Assembly (NCBI RefSeq): GCF_014750685.1 | Contig: NZ_JAAXGE010000014.1 | Span: forward strand, 1 to 64,000 | Direction: 5' to 3' | Length of the DNA: 64,000 bases | Source of the DNA: Bacteroides sp. GM023 | GTDB lineage: Bacteria > Bacteroidota > Bacteroidia > Bacteroidales > Bacteroidaceae | Part shown: one piece after another, positions 1 to 7,603 of the stretch | Numbering within the stretch: position 1 is the first letter of the stretch | How the letters are laid out: every line of letters begins with the position of its first letter | The notes under the pieces: generated by a model | The model's input: the letters and a program-made list of their open reading frames with translations, nothing else | Database searches by the model: none | Told to the model about the DNA's origin: nothing | Made by a program: the position numbers and the translations under genes

Positions 1-899
1 TAAGTTATTTTATAAAGAGTTCGGTATTGCACCGGACTCTTTCCTTTTAACTTAGCTTTGATTCTTTTATTGTTGTAATACTCTATATATTCTTCTAACG
101 CGTTGCTGAATTTATCGGCTGATTCAAACTTTTCTATATAGAGCAGTTCCGATTTCATGATGCCGAAGAAATTCTCAGCCATTGCGTTGTCGAGACAGTT
201 ACCTTTACGGGACATGCTTTGTATTATGCCCTGCTCTTCAAGTCGTTTCTGGTAACTGAAGTGCTGATACTGAAATCCTTGATCGGAGTGAAGTATAAGT
301 CCGTCAAGTTGTTCAAAACGGGCAAAGGCTTTATCAAGCATATCATATACCTGCTCCATATTGGGACTTTTAGATATATTATAAGATATGATTTCTCCAT
401 TAAACATATCAAGGATTGGAGAGAGATATAACTTCTCTGAACCAATGCTTATCTGGGTTACATCCGTTGCCCATTTACGGTTGGGAGCTATCGCCACAAA
501 ATCCCTATTGATAATATTAGGAGCAATTTTGCCCACTTCTCCTTTATAAGAACGGTAACGAACCTTTCGAATTTGACTTTTAAGTCCGAGTTTTTCCATT
601 AGTTTTTTAACTGTCTTATGGTTGATTATATAGCTCCGATTATGCATTTCCGCTGTCACACGACGATAACCATAACGGCCTTTGTGCTCATGAAAAATCT
701 TTTTAATTTCATCTTCTTCAGTACTATATTTATCAGTAACTTTCGTACGATTAAGATGATAGTAAAATACCGAACGAGCCATCTTTCTCAATTCAAGCAA
801 TAAATCGAGAGGATATTCCAGCCTTAGTTCGTCGATGGCTTTTGCCCATTGAGCCGTGCCCGGGCTTCTTCTTCCTCGACTAAGGCCTTCACTTTTTTT
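1..899 (-). CDS. IS3-family transposase orfB (DDE/rve integrase), made by -1 frameshift
   Basis: Reading the minus strand in the -1 frame relative to orfA gives an open frame from the A-tract at 893-899 to base 1, where the last complete codons encode RTLYKIT and the stop codon falls on the edge. The protein contains the IDELRLEYPL and YGYRRVTAEM signatures of IS150-type OrfB, then the rve catalytic core: Asp in WATDVTQI, Asp in LHSDQG and Glu in MAENFFGIMKSE. The DDE triad is therefore complete and the enzyme looks functional. No good independent start codon is visible, which is usual because the product is an OrfAB fusion. The left boundary of the shift is inferred. Confidence 0.85.
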
Positions 900-1342
900 A
901 GTAGTGCGTTCTCGGCTCGCAGGCGAAGATTCTCCACCTGTAGCTTCTCAAGTTCTGTCAATGCTGTTTTTTTCTTCGGTCTTGCCATTGAATCTTTAGT
1001 TCGTCCTCGTCCATCAGGCTCATATAAAGCACTATAACCCTGCGAACGGACTTTTTTTATCCATGACTTTAGCGTATCTACACTAATGTCATAGCTGTTG
1101 GAAATACTGGCCAAAGATAGTCCTTTTTCAAGATACTCGCGTACTGTTTGTTCCTTTTCTACTCCAGAAAGACTTGCATTTTTCTTTCTATATAAACCAG
1201 ATTCTCCATATTTATCATAACGGCGAACCCACATACGGATATCCTTCGGGCATATACCAAAAGTGCGGCCAAGGAAACCTATCGGATGACCGCTCTTAAC
1301 TTTGCTCACGATATTGAGCTTTTCTTCAAATGAATGTCGCAT
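824..1342 (-). CDS. IS3-family transposase orfA (DNA-binding subunit)
   Basis: 172 residues, the usual size for IS150-type OrfA. It has two helix-turn-helix segments, about residues 20-50 (FGICPKDIRMWVRRY) and 75-100 (YDISVDTLKSWIKKV), followed by a leucine-zipper-like coiled coil near residues 128-155 (LEKLQVENLRLRAENALL), as expected for a protein that binds the terminal repeats and multimerises. A Shine-Dalgarno AGGAG lies about 10 nt before the ATG, unusual for Bacteroides, and is placed inside a hairpin (see 1348-1391). An A7 run (893-899 on the plus strand) near the 3' end is a plausible slippage site feeding orfB. Confidence 0.9.
   Translation of the reverse strand: MRHSFEEKLNIVSKVKSGHPIGFLGRTFGICPKDIRMWVRRYDKYGESGLYRKKNASLSGVEKEQTVREYLEKGLSLASISNSYDISVDTLKSWIKKVRSQGYSALYEPDGRGRTKDSMARPKKKTALTELEKLQVENLRLRAENALLKKVKALVEEEEARARLNGQKPSTN
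893..899 (-). promoter_or_regulatory. Candidate -1 ribosomal frameshift site (A7)
   Basis: The minus strand reads CTA AAA AAA GTG in the orfA frame, giving the slippery heptamer A-AAA-AAA. A one-base backward slip continues into the orfB frame without a stop. IS3 elements are known to make the OrfAB transposase this way. A second, weaker A4G run lies nearer the orfA stop (840-843 on the plus strand). Which one is used cannot be told from sequence. Confidence 0.55.
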
Positions 1343-1347
1343 AAAAA

Positions 1348-1391
1348 AACTGCACTCCTAAAGTTTTGTGTCCAACTTTTGGGGTGCAGTT
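1348..1391 (-). promoter_or_regulatory. IS-end hairpin that sequesters the orfA ribosome-binding site
   Basis: Two 18-nt arms (1348-1365 and 1374-1391) match at 16 of 18 positions around an 8-nt loop. The arm nearer orfA contains the AGGAG ribosome-binding site. A transcript entering from outside the IS would fold this hairpin and hide the site; this protective design is known for IS10 and IS50. A transcript starting inside the hairpin would leave the site free. Confidence 0.6.
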
Positions 1392-1544
1392 CATATCTGT
1401 GGCGAGGGTGTTTTTTTTTAATTTATAAGGGTTTTGACATCCTCCTCATTCTGACTATACCGTAGTATAAAAATCAGAGAATATTTTGAGCGAGACTAAC
1501 AACAGAGTATTAGTATAGATTGTAGTATGAATCTACAAGTGCTC

Positions 1545-2072
1545 TTATTTTCTTTTCTTCTTTCTTTTGTTCACTGATTCCACAGCCTCCGTTACCACAG
1601 TTTTATCCTGGAAACGTTTCGTATAGCTGGAATAATCAGGATGAGTACGTTCGTAATCAGGATCCATAAACAACGGGCTGGAAATAATATGATCCGCCGT
1701 TGAACGGTTACAGCAGAAAACGATATTTTCGACACCTGCCAGGCGGGTTAACGCCTTCACATCCGTATCATGCGGCTGCAAAGTCATTGGGTCAGTGAAA
1801 AAGAAAAGATAATCAATCTGTCCGTCCACAATACGCGACCCCATTTGCTGGTCGCCACCCAAAGGGCCGGATTTCAAAATCGTAAAATCCCATTCCTGTT
1901 CGGGATGTTTCTCTTTCAATGCTTCCAATATCAATGTACCGGTAGTACCTGTACAGTAGAATTTATTCCCCATCAATAATTCTGAGTTCCACAGTACCCA
2001 TTCGATGAGGTCTTTTTTCATTGCATCGTGCGCTACCAGCCCGATACCTCTTCTAACTTTTGATGCTTCCAT
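1545..2072 (-). CDS. mgsA: Methylglyoxal synthase
   Basis: Cytosolic enzyme converting dihydroxyacetone phosphate to methylglyoxal and phosphate, a bypass of lower glycolysis under phosphate limitation. 175 residues. Family signatures are clear: LVAHDAMKKDL at the N-terminus, the phosphate-binding TGTTG near residue 43, SGPLGGDQQMG carrying the catalytic Asp region near residues 67-78, and FFTDPMTLQPHDTDVKALTRLA with the conserved His near residue 101. The C-terminus is a strongly basic NKRKKKRK tail, longer than in the E. coli enzyme (about 152 residues). It is the last gene of an operon, 4 nt after the glycosyltransferase stop. Confidence 0.95.
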   Translation of the reverse strand: MEASKVRRGIGLVAHDAMKKDLIEWVLWNSELLMGNKFYCTGTTGTLILEALKEKHPEQEWDFTILKSGPLGGDQQMGSRIVDGQIDYLFFFTDPMTLQPHDTDVKALTRLAGVENIVFCCNRSTADHIISSPLFMDPDYERTHPDYSSYTKRFQDKTVVTEAVESVNKRKKKRK

Positions 2073-2076
2073 CTTG

Positions 2077-3105
2077 TTATCCTTTTAAGTCCGACAATTG
2101 AGAGAACCGTTTGCATCCTCTCGCATAAAACTGCCACAAGATACTACTTTTTGTTCGTTCGGGAATCGGATTCAAAGTTTTTTTTCTTTGATTCTCTTCA
2201 CGGGATGAAGAAAATGACGGACATATCTGCTTATACTCCTTGCGTGCACTTACCACCGCACGAGCATTATCTACATCACCTTTCAGTAGAAAAACAAGTG
2301 CCGCTACATAATCAAGACAAGCCCGGATACGCATCACTTTATTTAACTCTTCCTGTGGAAGATTCTTATAGAGCATGACAAGATTATTACGGAAATTAAG
2401 AAAAGTCTTACGGGGATTCTCTTTTTTGAGGGTAGCCCCGCCTACATGATAGACAACACTCTGAGGAATACAAACAATCTCACGTCCACGGGAACGGAGT
2501 CGCCAGCAGAGGTCAATCTCTTCCATATGTGCAAAGAAACGTCCATCCAGTCCGCCGACATTCAGATAATCGGCACGGCGGATAAACAAAGCCGCCCCTG
2601 TCGCCCAAAATACGGGAAGTATCGTATCGTACTGACCTTCGTCTTTTTCAACGACTCCCATGATGCGACCACGACAGAAAGGATAACCGTACTTATCTAT
2701 AAATCCACCCGATGCTCCGGCATATTCAAAATATTCTTTTTGCCGCTGGCTCCGTATCTTCGGCTGACAAGCAGCAACTTCCGGATGAGCATCCAAATAG
2801 GCAATCATCGGTTTCAGCCAATGCTCCGTCACTTCCACATCGGAGTTCAGAAGTACCACATATTCAGCGTCTACCTGTTGCAAAGCCAAGTTGTATCCAT
2901 CCGCAAAGCCATGATTCTGTTCGAGCAAGATTGTCCTGACAGAAGGAAATTCCCGATGAAGCATATTCACGGAATCATCTGTAGAACCATTGTCCGCCAC
3001 ACAGACCTCTACCCCCTCTCCTTCCGAATAACGAATGACAGACGGAAGGAAAGTGCGAAGCATATCGCATCCGTTCCAATTCAGAATGACAACCGATACT
3101 TTCAT
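2077..3105 (-). CDS. GT2 family glycosyltransferase (rhamnosyltransferase-like)
   Basis: 342 residues. The N-terminal GT-A fold starts VSVVILNWNGCDML, has the nucleotide-sugar signature VADNGSTDDSV near residue 37 and the DXD-like LLNSDVEV near residue 88 that holds the divalent metal. The later GGLDGRFFAHMEEIDLCWRL (ED-type acceptor motif) is typical of the WbbL/rhamnosyltransferase branch. No transmembrane segment, so a cytoplasmic enzyme acting at the inner membrane. Its start overlaps the acyltransferase stop by 4 nt (ATGA), indicating translational coupling. Together with the acyltransferase it points to envelope glycolipid or surface-polysaccharide work; donor and acceptor are unknown. 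Confidence 0.88.
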   Translation of the reverse strand: MKVSVVILNWNGCDMLRTFLPSVIRYSEGEGVEVCVADNGSTDDSVNMLHREFPSVRTILLEQNHGFADGYNLALQQVDAEYVVLLNSDVEVTEHWLKPMIAYLDAHPEVAACQPKIRSQRQKEYFEYAGASGGFIDKYGYPFCRGRIMGVVEKDEGQYDTILPVFWATGAALFIRRADYLNVGGLDGRFFAHMEEIDLCWRLRSRGREIVCIPQSVVYHVGGATLKKENPRKTFLNFRNNLVMLYKNLPQEELNKVMRIRACLDYVAALVFLLKGDVDNARAVVSARKEYKQICPSFSSSREENQRKKTLNPIPERTKSSILWQFYARGCKRFSQLSDLKG

Positions 3106-4028
3106 TTTCCTTCTTTTCTCTTGAGCTGTTCTTCCTGTTCATTCCGCACACATTCTTCCGGAGTAAATTTCCATCGTTTATGCGACCACAGCCAGTAGGC
3201 AGGTTCTCTACGAAGAGTTTGTTCCAAACGCTGCGCAAACATTTCGGTTATCTCTCCCTCGGCTGTTTCCTTGGGAGTCTCCGTCATCAATTTAAATTCG
3301 GCTTCGCAATATCCTCTGCGATTCTTCGTCAGCTCACAATAGAAAACGGGGAAGTTCATCATTTTGGCAATGCGTTCCGCACCATTCAGGAAAGCGGTTT
3401 GCTGTCCCAGGAAGGTAGTCCAATATCTATCACCGCTAGGCCACTGGTCGGTAATCAGTCCAACCACCATCTTTTTGCCTTCACGCTTCAATTTAATAAT
3501 CTCGCGGGCAGTAGAATGTTTCGGTATATTGTATCCGCCAAAACGGGAACGGATACGTTTGAACAGTTCGTCCAAATATTTATCTTTCAAAGGCTTATAC
3601 ACCTGTACGGGGACATCTCCCGGCTTCATGATCGCCCCCATCCCTATCAGCCATTCATAATTGGCATAATGAGGAATCATCACGATAATTCCGCCATACT
3701 TTTCCGTCAGTTCCAAATACTGTTCCGTATTCTTATAAGTCATCCTTTTGCAAAGGTCTTCGGCAGACATATGCAGCAACTTCAAATCTTCCAGCATATA
3801 ATCCGAAAGGTAACGATAAAATTTGCGTTCTATCTGTAATCTTTCCGCATCCGTCTTTTCCGGGAATGACCTCTTCAAGTTCCCTCGTACGACTTTCCGG
3901 CGATATTTTCCCACACGGTACATCAACAGATAATTGAAATCCGAAAGTATATACAATATTCTGAACGGAAGGGCTGAAAAGAGCCACATCCCCGTAGATA
4001 CGAGCCAATAGATAAGTTTTGATTTCAT
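3102..4028 (-). CDS. Lysophospholipid / lipid A-type acyltransferase (LpxL/HtrB family)
   Basis: 308 residues with an N-terminal membrane anchor (LIYWLVSTGMWLFSALPFRILYI). The catalytic HX4E motif is in MIPHYANYEW near residue 120, and the substrate-binding LITDQWPSGDRYWTTFLGQ with FLNGAERIA follows, as in LpxL/LpxM-type acyltransferases. Probable role: secondary acylation of lipid A, or of another lipid, at the inner membrane. It begins 2 nt after the mtaB stop and overlaps the next gene by 4 nt, so it is the second gene of the operon. Substrate is not determinable here. Confidence 0.88.
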   Translation of the reverse strand: MKSKLIYWLVSTGMWLFSALPFRILYILSDFNYLLMYRVGKYRRKVVRGNLKRSFPEKTDAERLQIERKFYRYLSDYMLEDLKLLHMSAEDLCKRMTYKNTEQYLELTEKYGGIIVMIPHYANYEWLIGMGAIMKPGDVPVQVYKPLKDKYLDELFKRIRSRFGGYNIPKHSTAREIIKLKREGKKMVVGLITDQWPSGDRYWTTFLGQQTAFLNGAERIAKMMNFPVFYCELTKNRRGYCEAEFKLMTETPKETAEGEITEMFAQRLEQTLRREPAYWLWSHKRWKFTPEECVRNEQEEQLKRKEGK

Positions 4029-4030
4029 AC

Positions 4031-5350
4031 TTATATCAGAATTGTACCTTTTAAGGCTGTCTTATCTTCGTTAAATTCTCCCAAACGTACATTGACTACC
4101 TGATTGTCGAGCGAGTTGTCACTATCCACTTCCACACGGATATAGTTTTCCGTAAATCCATGCATCGGAGTGCCTGCTTTCGATTTCTCCATCAGCACCG
4201 GCATGGTTTGTCCGATATGACGGGCATAAAAAGCCTGCGTCTTTTCATCCGAAAGCGTCAACAACCGTTGGCTGCGCTGATGCTTTTCTTCAGGTGAAAC
4301 GACATAGTCTATCTTAAGCGCCTGTGTTCCCGGACGTTCGGAGTAGCTGAACACATGCAGTTGTGTCACATCCAATCCGGCAATGAACTGATAGGCTTGC
4401 TCGAAATATTCCGCCGTCTCGCCACGAGTTCCCACAATCACATCCACGCCGATAAAAGCGTCCGGCATCACCTCTTTTATCTTCTTCACTTTCGAAGCAA
4501 AGAGAGCGGTATCATAGCGGCGGCGCATTAATTTCAATACTTCGTCACATCCCGATTGCAAAGGAACATGGAAATGGGGCATAAAGCGTTGGGAGTGAGA
4601 TACAAATTCGATGATTTCATCCGTCAACAGGTTGGGTTCGATAGAAGATATACGGTAACGTTCGATTCCTTCCACTTCATCCAGTGCTTTCACCAGGTCA
4701 AAGAAAGTTTCTCCCGTTGTCTTGCCGAAATCTCCGATATTTACTCCGGTCAGGACGATTTCTTTTCCGCCTTCGGCAGCGGCACTCTTTGCCTGCTCCA
4801 CCATAGAAGCAATGGTTCCGTTACGACTCCGCCCGCGGGCAAAAGGAATGGTGCAATAAGAACAGAAGTAATCACAGCCGTCCTGCACTTTCAGGAAAAA
4901 GCGCGTACGGTCACCCCGTGAACACGAAGGAGAAAAGGAACGAATATCTTTGGTTGCAGTAGTAACGGCTTCGCCTTTTTCATATTTTTGCAAGTCGCCC
5001 AAATATTGGAGCAACTCGCCTTTCTGTTCGGCTCCCAGTACTACGTCCACTCCGTCTATCTTTGCCACATCGCCGGGTTTCAACTGAGCATAACATCCGG
5101 TCACCACCACAAAAGCACCGGGATGCTGCTTCACCAACCGATGAATGGCCTGCCGGCATTTCTTATCCGCCATCTCAGTCACCGAGCAAGTATTCACCAC
5201 ACAGATATCTGCTTTCTCACCCTTACGGACAGTCCGCACACCTGCCTCACGCAGTATTTTACCAATAGTCGAAGTCTCTGAAAAATTTAATTTGCAGCCT
5301 AGTGTATAATAAACGGCTGTCTTATTTTGAAATACAGTGGTATCTATCAT
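4031..5350 (-). CDS. mtaB: tRNA t6A37 methylthiotransferase MtaB
   Basis: 439 residues. Radical-SAM enzyme that adds a methylthio group to t6A37 of tRNAs to give ms2t6A. The N-terminal UPF0004 domain shows three cluster cysteines in TLGCKLN, VVNTCSV and VTGCYAQ; TLGCKLN is the MtaB form, differing from MiaB (YGCQMN) and RimO (LGCxKN). The radical-SAM CxxxCxxC is in CDYFCSYCTIPFARGRSR near residues 158-175, and a TRAM-type RNA-binding domain ends the protein. First gene of the operon, 27 nt after a TAACTTTG -7 element. Confidence 0.95.
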   Translation of the reverse strand: MIDTTVFQNKTAVYYTLGCKLNFSETSTIGKILREAGVRTVRKGEKADICVVNTCSVTEMADKKCRQAIHRLVKQHPGAFVVVTGCYAQLKPGDVAKIDGVDVVLGAEQKGELLQYLGDLQKYEKGEAVTTATKDIRSFSPSCSRGDRTRFFLKVQDGCDYFCSYCTIPFARGRSRNGTIASMVEQAKSAAAEGGKEIVLTGVNIGDFGKTTGETFFDLVKALDEVEGIERYRISSIEPNLLTDEIIEFVSHSQRFMPHFHVPLQSGCDEVLKLMRRRYDTALFASKVKKIKEVMPDAFIGVDVIVGTRGETAEYFEQAYQFIAGLDVTQLHVFSYSERPGTQALKIDYVVSPEEKHQRSQRLLTLSDEKTQAFYARHIGQTMPVLMEKSKAGTPMHGFTENYIRVEVDSDNSLDNQVVNVRLGEFNEDKTALKGTILI

Positions 5351-5368
5351 AAGCTGTTATAAACGCAT

Positions 5369-5384
5369 TAACTTTGCAAAGTTA
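5369..5384 (-). promoter_or_regulatory. Promoter -7 element of the mtaB operon in a 16-bp perfect palindrome
   Basis: TAACTTTGCAAAGTTA. The minus-strand half (5377-5384) is a TAnnTTTG element placed for mtaB at 5350. The plus-strand half (5369-5376) is also a match, so two -7 elements abut head to head. Confidence 0.6.
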
Positions 5385-5408
5385 CACATTATTATTAGTA
5401 AAACCCTT

Positions 5409-5437
5409 TTGGATACGAAAGTTTATTCCTATTTTTG
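5409..5437 (+). promoter_or_regulatory. Promoter of the acyl-CoA synthetase gene
   Basis: TTG at 5409-5411, an 18-nt spacer and TATTTTTG at 5430-5437 form a standard Bacteroides housekeeping promoter. It lies 23 nt before the chosen start and so argues against a start upstream of 5461. Confidence 0.65.
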
Positions 5438-5460
5438 CACAATTCACTAAAAAACGTGCA

Positions 5461-7134
5461 ATGATTAAAGAGAATTTCATTAAACTATACGAAAATAGTT
5501 TTCGTGAGAATTGGGATTTACCTTGTTATACTGATTATGGAGAAAATACCCAATATACGTACGGACAGGTAGCTGAAGAAATCGCCCGTTTACACTTGTT
5601 ATTCAAGCATTGTAGCCTTCGCAGAGGAGATAAGATATCAGTTATCGGCAAAAATAATGCGCATTGGTGCATCGCCTATATGGCAACTATCACATATGGC
5701 GCAATCGTTGTGCCTATCCTTCAGGACTTTACTCCCAATGATGTTCATCATATCGTCAATCATTCCGAATCTGTCTTCCTGTTCACAAGCGACAGTATTT
5801 GGGATAACTTGGAAGAAGAGAAATTGCAGGGATTAAGGGGAGTCTTCTCACTGACCGATTTCCGTTGCCTGTATCAGCGCGACGGAGAGACAATACAGAA
5901 GTTTTTGAAGAATACCGATAAGGAGATGCATTCTTGCTATCCGAAAGGATTTACCCGCGAAGATGTGCAGTACACTACCCTGTCTAACGATAAAGTAATG
6001 CTCCTGAACTATACTTCCGGTACTACCGGCTTCAGCAAGGGAGTCATGCTAACCGGTAACAGTCTTGCCGGCAACGTCACTTTCGGTATTCGCACCGAGT
6101 TGCTCAAAAAGGGAGATAAAGTACTCTCTTTCCTTCCGCTTGCCCATGCCTATGGTTGCGCATTCGACTTTCTGACAGCAACAGCCGTCGGCACGCATGT
6201 CACCCTGCTTGGAAAAACTCCTTCACCCAAAATCATTATGAAGGCTTTTGAGGAAGTGAAACCCAACCTGATTATCACCGTACCACTCGTGATCGAGAAG
6301 ATATATAAGAATATCATCCAACCCCTTATTAATAAGAAAGGGATGAAATGGGCGCTTAATATCCCTTTGCTCGACACGCAGATTTATAATCAGATACGCA
6401 AACGGCTGATCGATGCACTGGGTGGTCGTTTCAAGGAGATTATCATCGGTGGTGCCGCCATGGATAAGGAAGTGGAAGAGTTTTTCTACAAAATCAAATT
6501 CCCTTTCACCATCGGTTATGGAATGACAGAATGTGGTCCGCTTATTAGCTATGCCCCGTGGAATGAATTTGTACTGGGTTCCTCGGGAAAGATACTGGAT
6601 ATTATGGAAGCCCGTATCTACAAGGAAAACCCGGAATCGGAAGTGGGAGAAATACAGGTACGCGGTGAGAATACAATGGTAGGCTATTACAAGAATCCGG
6701 AAGCCACACAGGAAGTATTCACCGAAGACGGCTGGCTGCGCACCGGAGACCTCGGAACAATGGATGCCAACGGCAATATTTTCATTCGCGGACGCCTCAA
6801 GACGATGATTTTGAGTTCAAGCGGACAGAATATCTTCCCGGAAGAGTTGGAAACGAAGCTCAACAACCTGCCGTTCGTTCTCGAAAGCATCGTCATCGAG
6901 CGCAACAAGAAGCTGGTAGCCCTTGTCTACGCAGATTACGAAGCACTGGATTCACTCGGACTGAACAACCCGGATAACCTGAAAACAATCATGGTCGAGA
7001 ATCTTAAGAATCTGAACGCTAATGTAGCCGCTTACGAGAAAATCAGCAAGATACAACTCTACCCCACGGAATTTGAAAAAACGCCGAAAAGAAGCATCAA
7101 AAGATACCTATATAACAGTATAGCTGTCGATTAA
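5461..7134 (+). CDS. Long-chain fatty acid-CoA ligase (AMP-binding)
   Basis: About 557 residues from the ATG at 5461; the frame is open further upstream, but the promoter lies inside that extension. Activates fatty acids to acyl-CoA by way of an acyl-adenylate. The adenylate-forming motifs are all present: the P-loop-like TSGTTGFSKG near residue 183, YGMTECGPL near residue 348, TGDLG near residue 428 and the C-terminal lysine region TPKRSIKRYLY. No membrane segment; a peripheral cytoplasmic enzyme. It stands alone on the plus strand, divergent from mtaB. The exact acyl chain preference cannot be read from the sequence. Confidence 0.9.
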   Translation: MIKENFIKLYENSFRENWDLPCYTDYGENTQYTYGQVAEEIARLHLLFKHCSLRRGDKISVIGKNNAHWCIAYMATITYGAIVVPILQDFTPNDVHHIVNHSESVFLFTSDSIWDNLEEEKLQGLRGVFSLTDFRCLYQRDGETIQKFLKNTDKEMHSCYPKGFTREDVQYTTLSNDKVMLLNYTSGTTGFSKGVMLTGNSLAGNVTFGIRTELLKKGDKVLSFLPLAHAYGCAFDFLTATAVGTHVTLLGKTPSPKIIMKAFEEVKPNLIITVPLVIEKIYKNIIQPLINKKGMKWALNIPLLDTQIYNQIRKRLIDALGGRFKEIIIGGAAMDKEVEEFFYKIKFPFTIGYGMTECGPLISYAPWNEFVLGSSGKILDIMEARIYKENPESEVGEIQVRGENTMVGYYKNPEATQEVFTEDGWLRTGDLGTMDANGNIFIRGRLKTMILSSSGQNIFPEELETKLNNLPFVLESIVIERNKKLVALVYADYEALDSLGLNNPDNLKTIMVENLKNLNANVAAYEKISKIQLYPTEFEKTPKRSIKRYLYNSIAVD

Positions 7135-7233
7135 TATGTTCTAAAACATAGGGAAAGAGTAAGAAAAGGGCTAGTTACCAAAAAAACTATAAAAAAAGTT
7201 GGCTTTTCGAGAACAACATATTGAAAAAGTACA

Positions 7234-7241
7234 TACCTTTG
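7234..7241 (+). promoter_or_regulatory. -7 element for the small lipoprotein gene
   Basis: TACCTTTG fits TAnnTTTG 52 nt before the ATG. No well-spaced TTG is visible upstream. Confidence 0.5.
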
Positions 7242-7293
7242 CATCGTTTTAATAAAGCAATTGATTGTATTACGTTTTTAAAAAGCAAAGAAA

Positions 7294-7515
7294 ATGAAAA
7301 AATTAGTTTTGATGGCCGTAGCTATCGTAGCAGTATCATTCGCATCATGTGGTAACAAAGCAGCTGACGCAGCAAAAGCAACTGCAGATTCTATCCGTAT
7401 CGCTGACTCAATCGCAGCAGTAGAAGCAGCAGCTCTTGAAGCAGAACAAGCAGCAGCAGATACTACAACAACTGATAGCGTTGCAGTAGAAGTAACTGAA
7501 ACTGTAGCTGAATAA
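7294..7515 (+). CDS. Small alanine-rich lipoprotein
   Basis: 73 residues. Signal sequence MKKLVLMAVAIVAVSFASC ends in a lipobox (FASC), so the mature lipoprotein starts at Cys19 with GNK. The remainder is rich in Ala, Asp, Glu and Thr, low in complexity and probably helical or disordered. Own promoter and a strong terminator, so it is a single-gene unit, probably abundantly expressed. Such small Ala-rich lipoproteins are common in Bacteroides; no function is recognisable. An antisense frame over the same bases is a shadow. Confidence 0.8.
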   Translation: MKKLVLMAVAIVAVSFASCGNKAADAAKATADSIRIADSIAAVEAAALEAEQAAADTTTTDSVAVEVTETVAE

Positions 7516-7540
7516 TTCAGTAACAGCCTAGAGAGAATTG

Positions 7541-7579
7541 AAAGTCTGACATGCACAAAGCATGCACAGACTTTTTTTT
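7541..7579 (+). terminator. Rho-independent terminator after the small lipoprotein
   Basis: AAAGTCTG pairs with CAGACTTT, with an inner CATGC/GCATG stem, followed by eight T residues. Confidence 0.8.
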
Positions 7580-7603
7580 ATGCCTTATCTCAAGCTGTTT
7601 ATA

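Larger units (their letters stand above)
1..1393 (-). mobile_element. IS3-family (IS150-type) insertion sequence, left end cut by the window
   Basis: Two consecutive minus-strand transposase frames, orfA and orfB, in the -1 arrangement typical of IS3 elements. The right-hand end is most likely at 1393: reading inward on the minus strand it starts TGAACTGCACCCC and continues into AAAAGTTGGACAC, the usual IS150-type terminal sequence. Coding ends essentially at base 1, so only the left terminal repeat and the target-site duplication are missing. The element sits 151 bp downstream of mgsA and does not interrupt a visible gene. The exact end is inferred from family termini. Confidence 0.85.

Noticed and set aside
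1394..1544. Small gene or RNA between the IS and mgsA
   Set aside because: No frame, no stable hairpin with a T-run; only a 6-bp TAGATT/AATCTA repeat is seen.
2446..3198. 250-residue open frame opposite the glycosyltransferase
   Set aside because: Antisense shadow: no signal, domain or promoter, and the minus-strand GT2 motifs account for the bases.
5374..5460. N-terminal extension of the acyl-CoA synthetase (start at 5374)
   Set aside because: It contains the promoter at 5409-5437; the family start is at 5461.
7278..7556. 92-residue frame opposite the small lipoprotein
   Set aside because: The plus-strand gene has lipobox, promoter and terminator; the antisense frame is Ala/Ser repeat noise.
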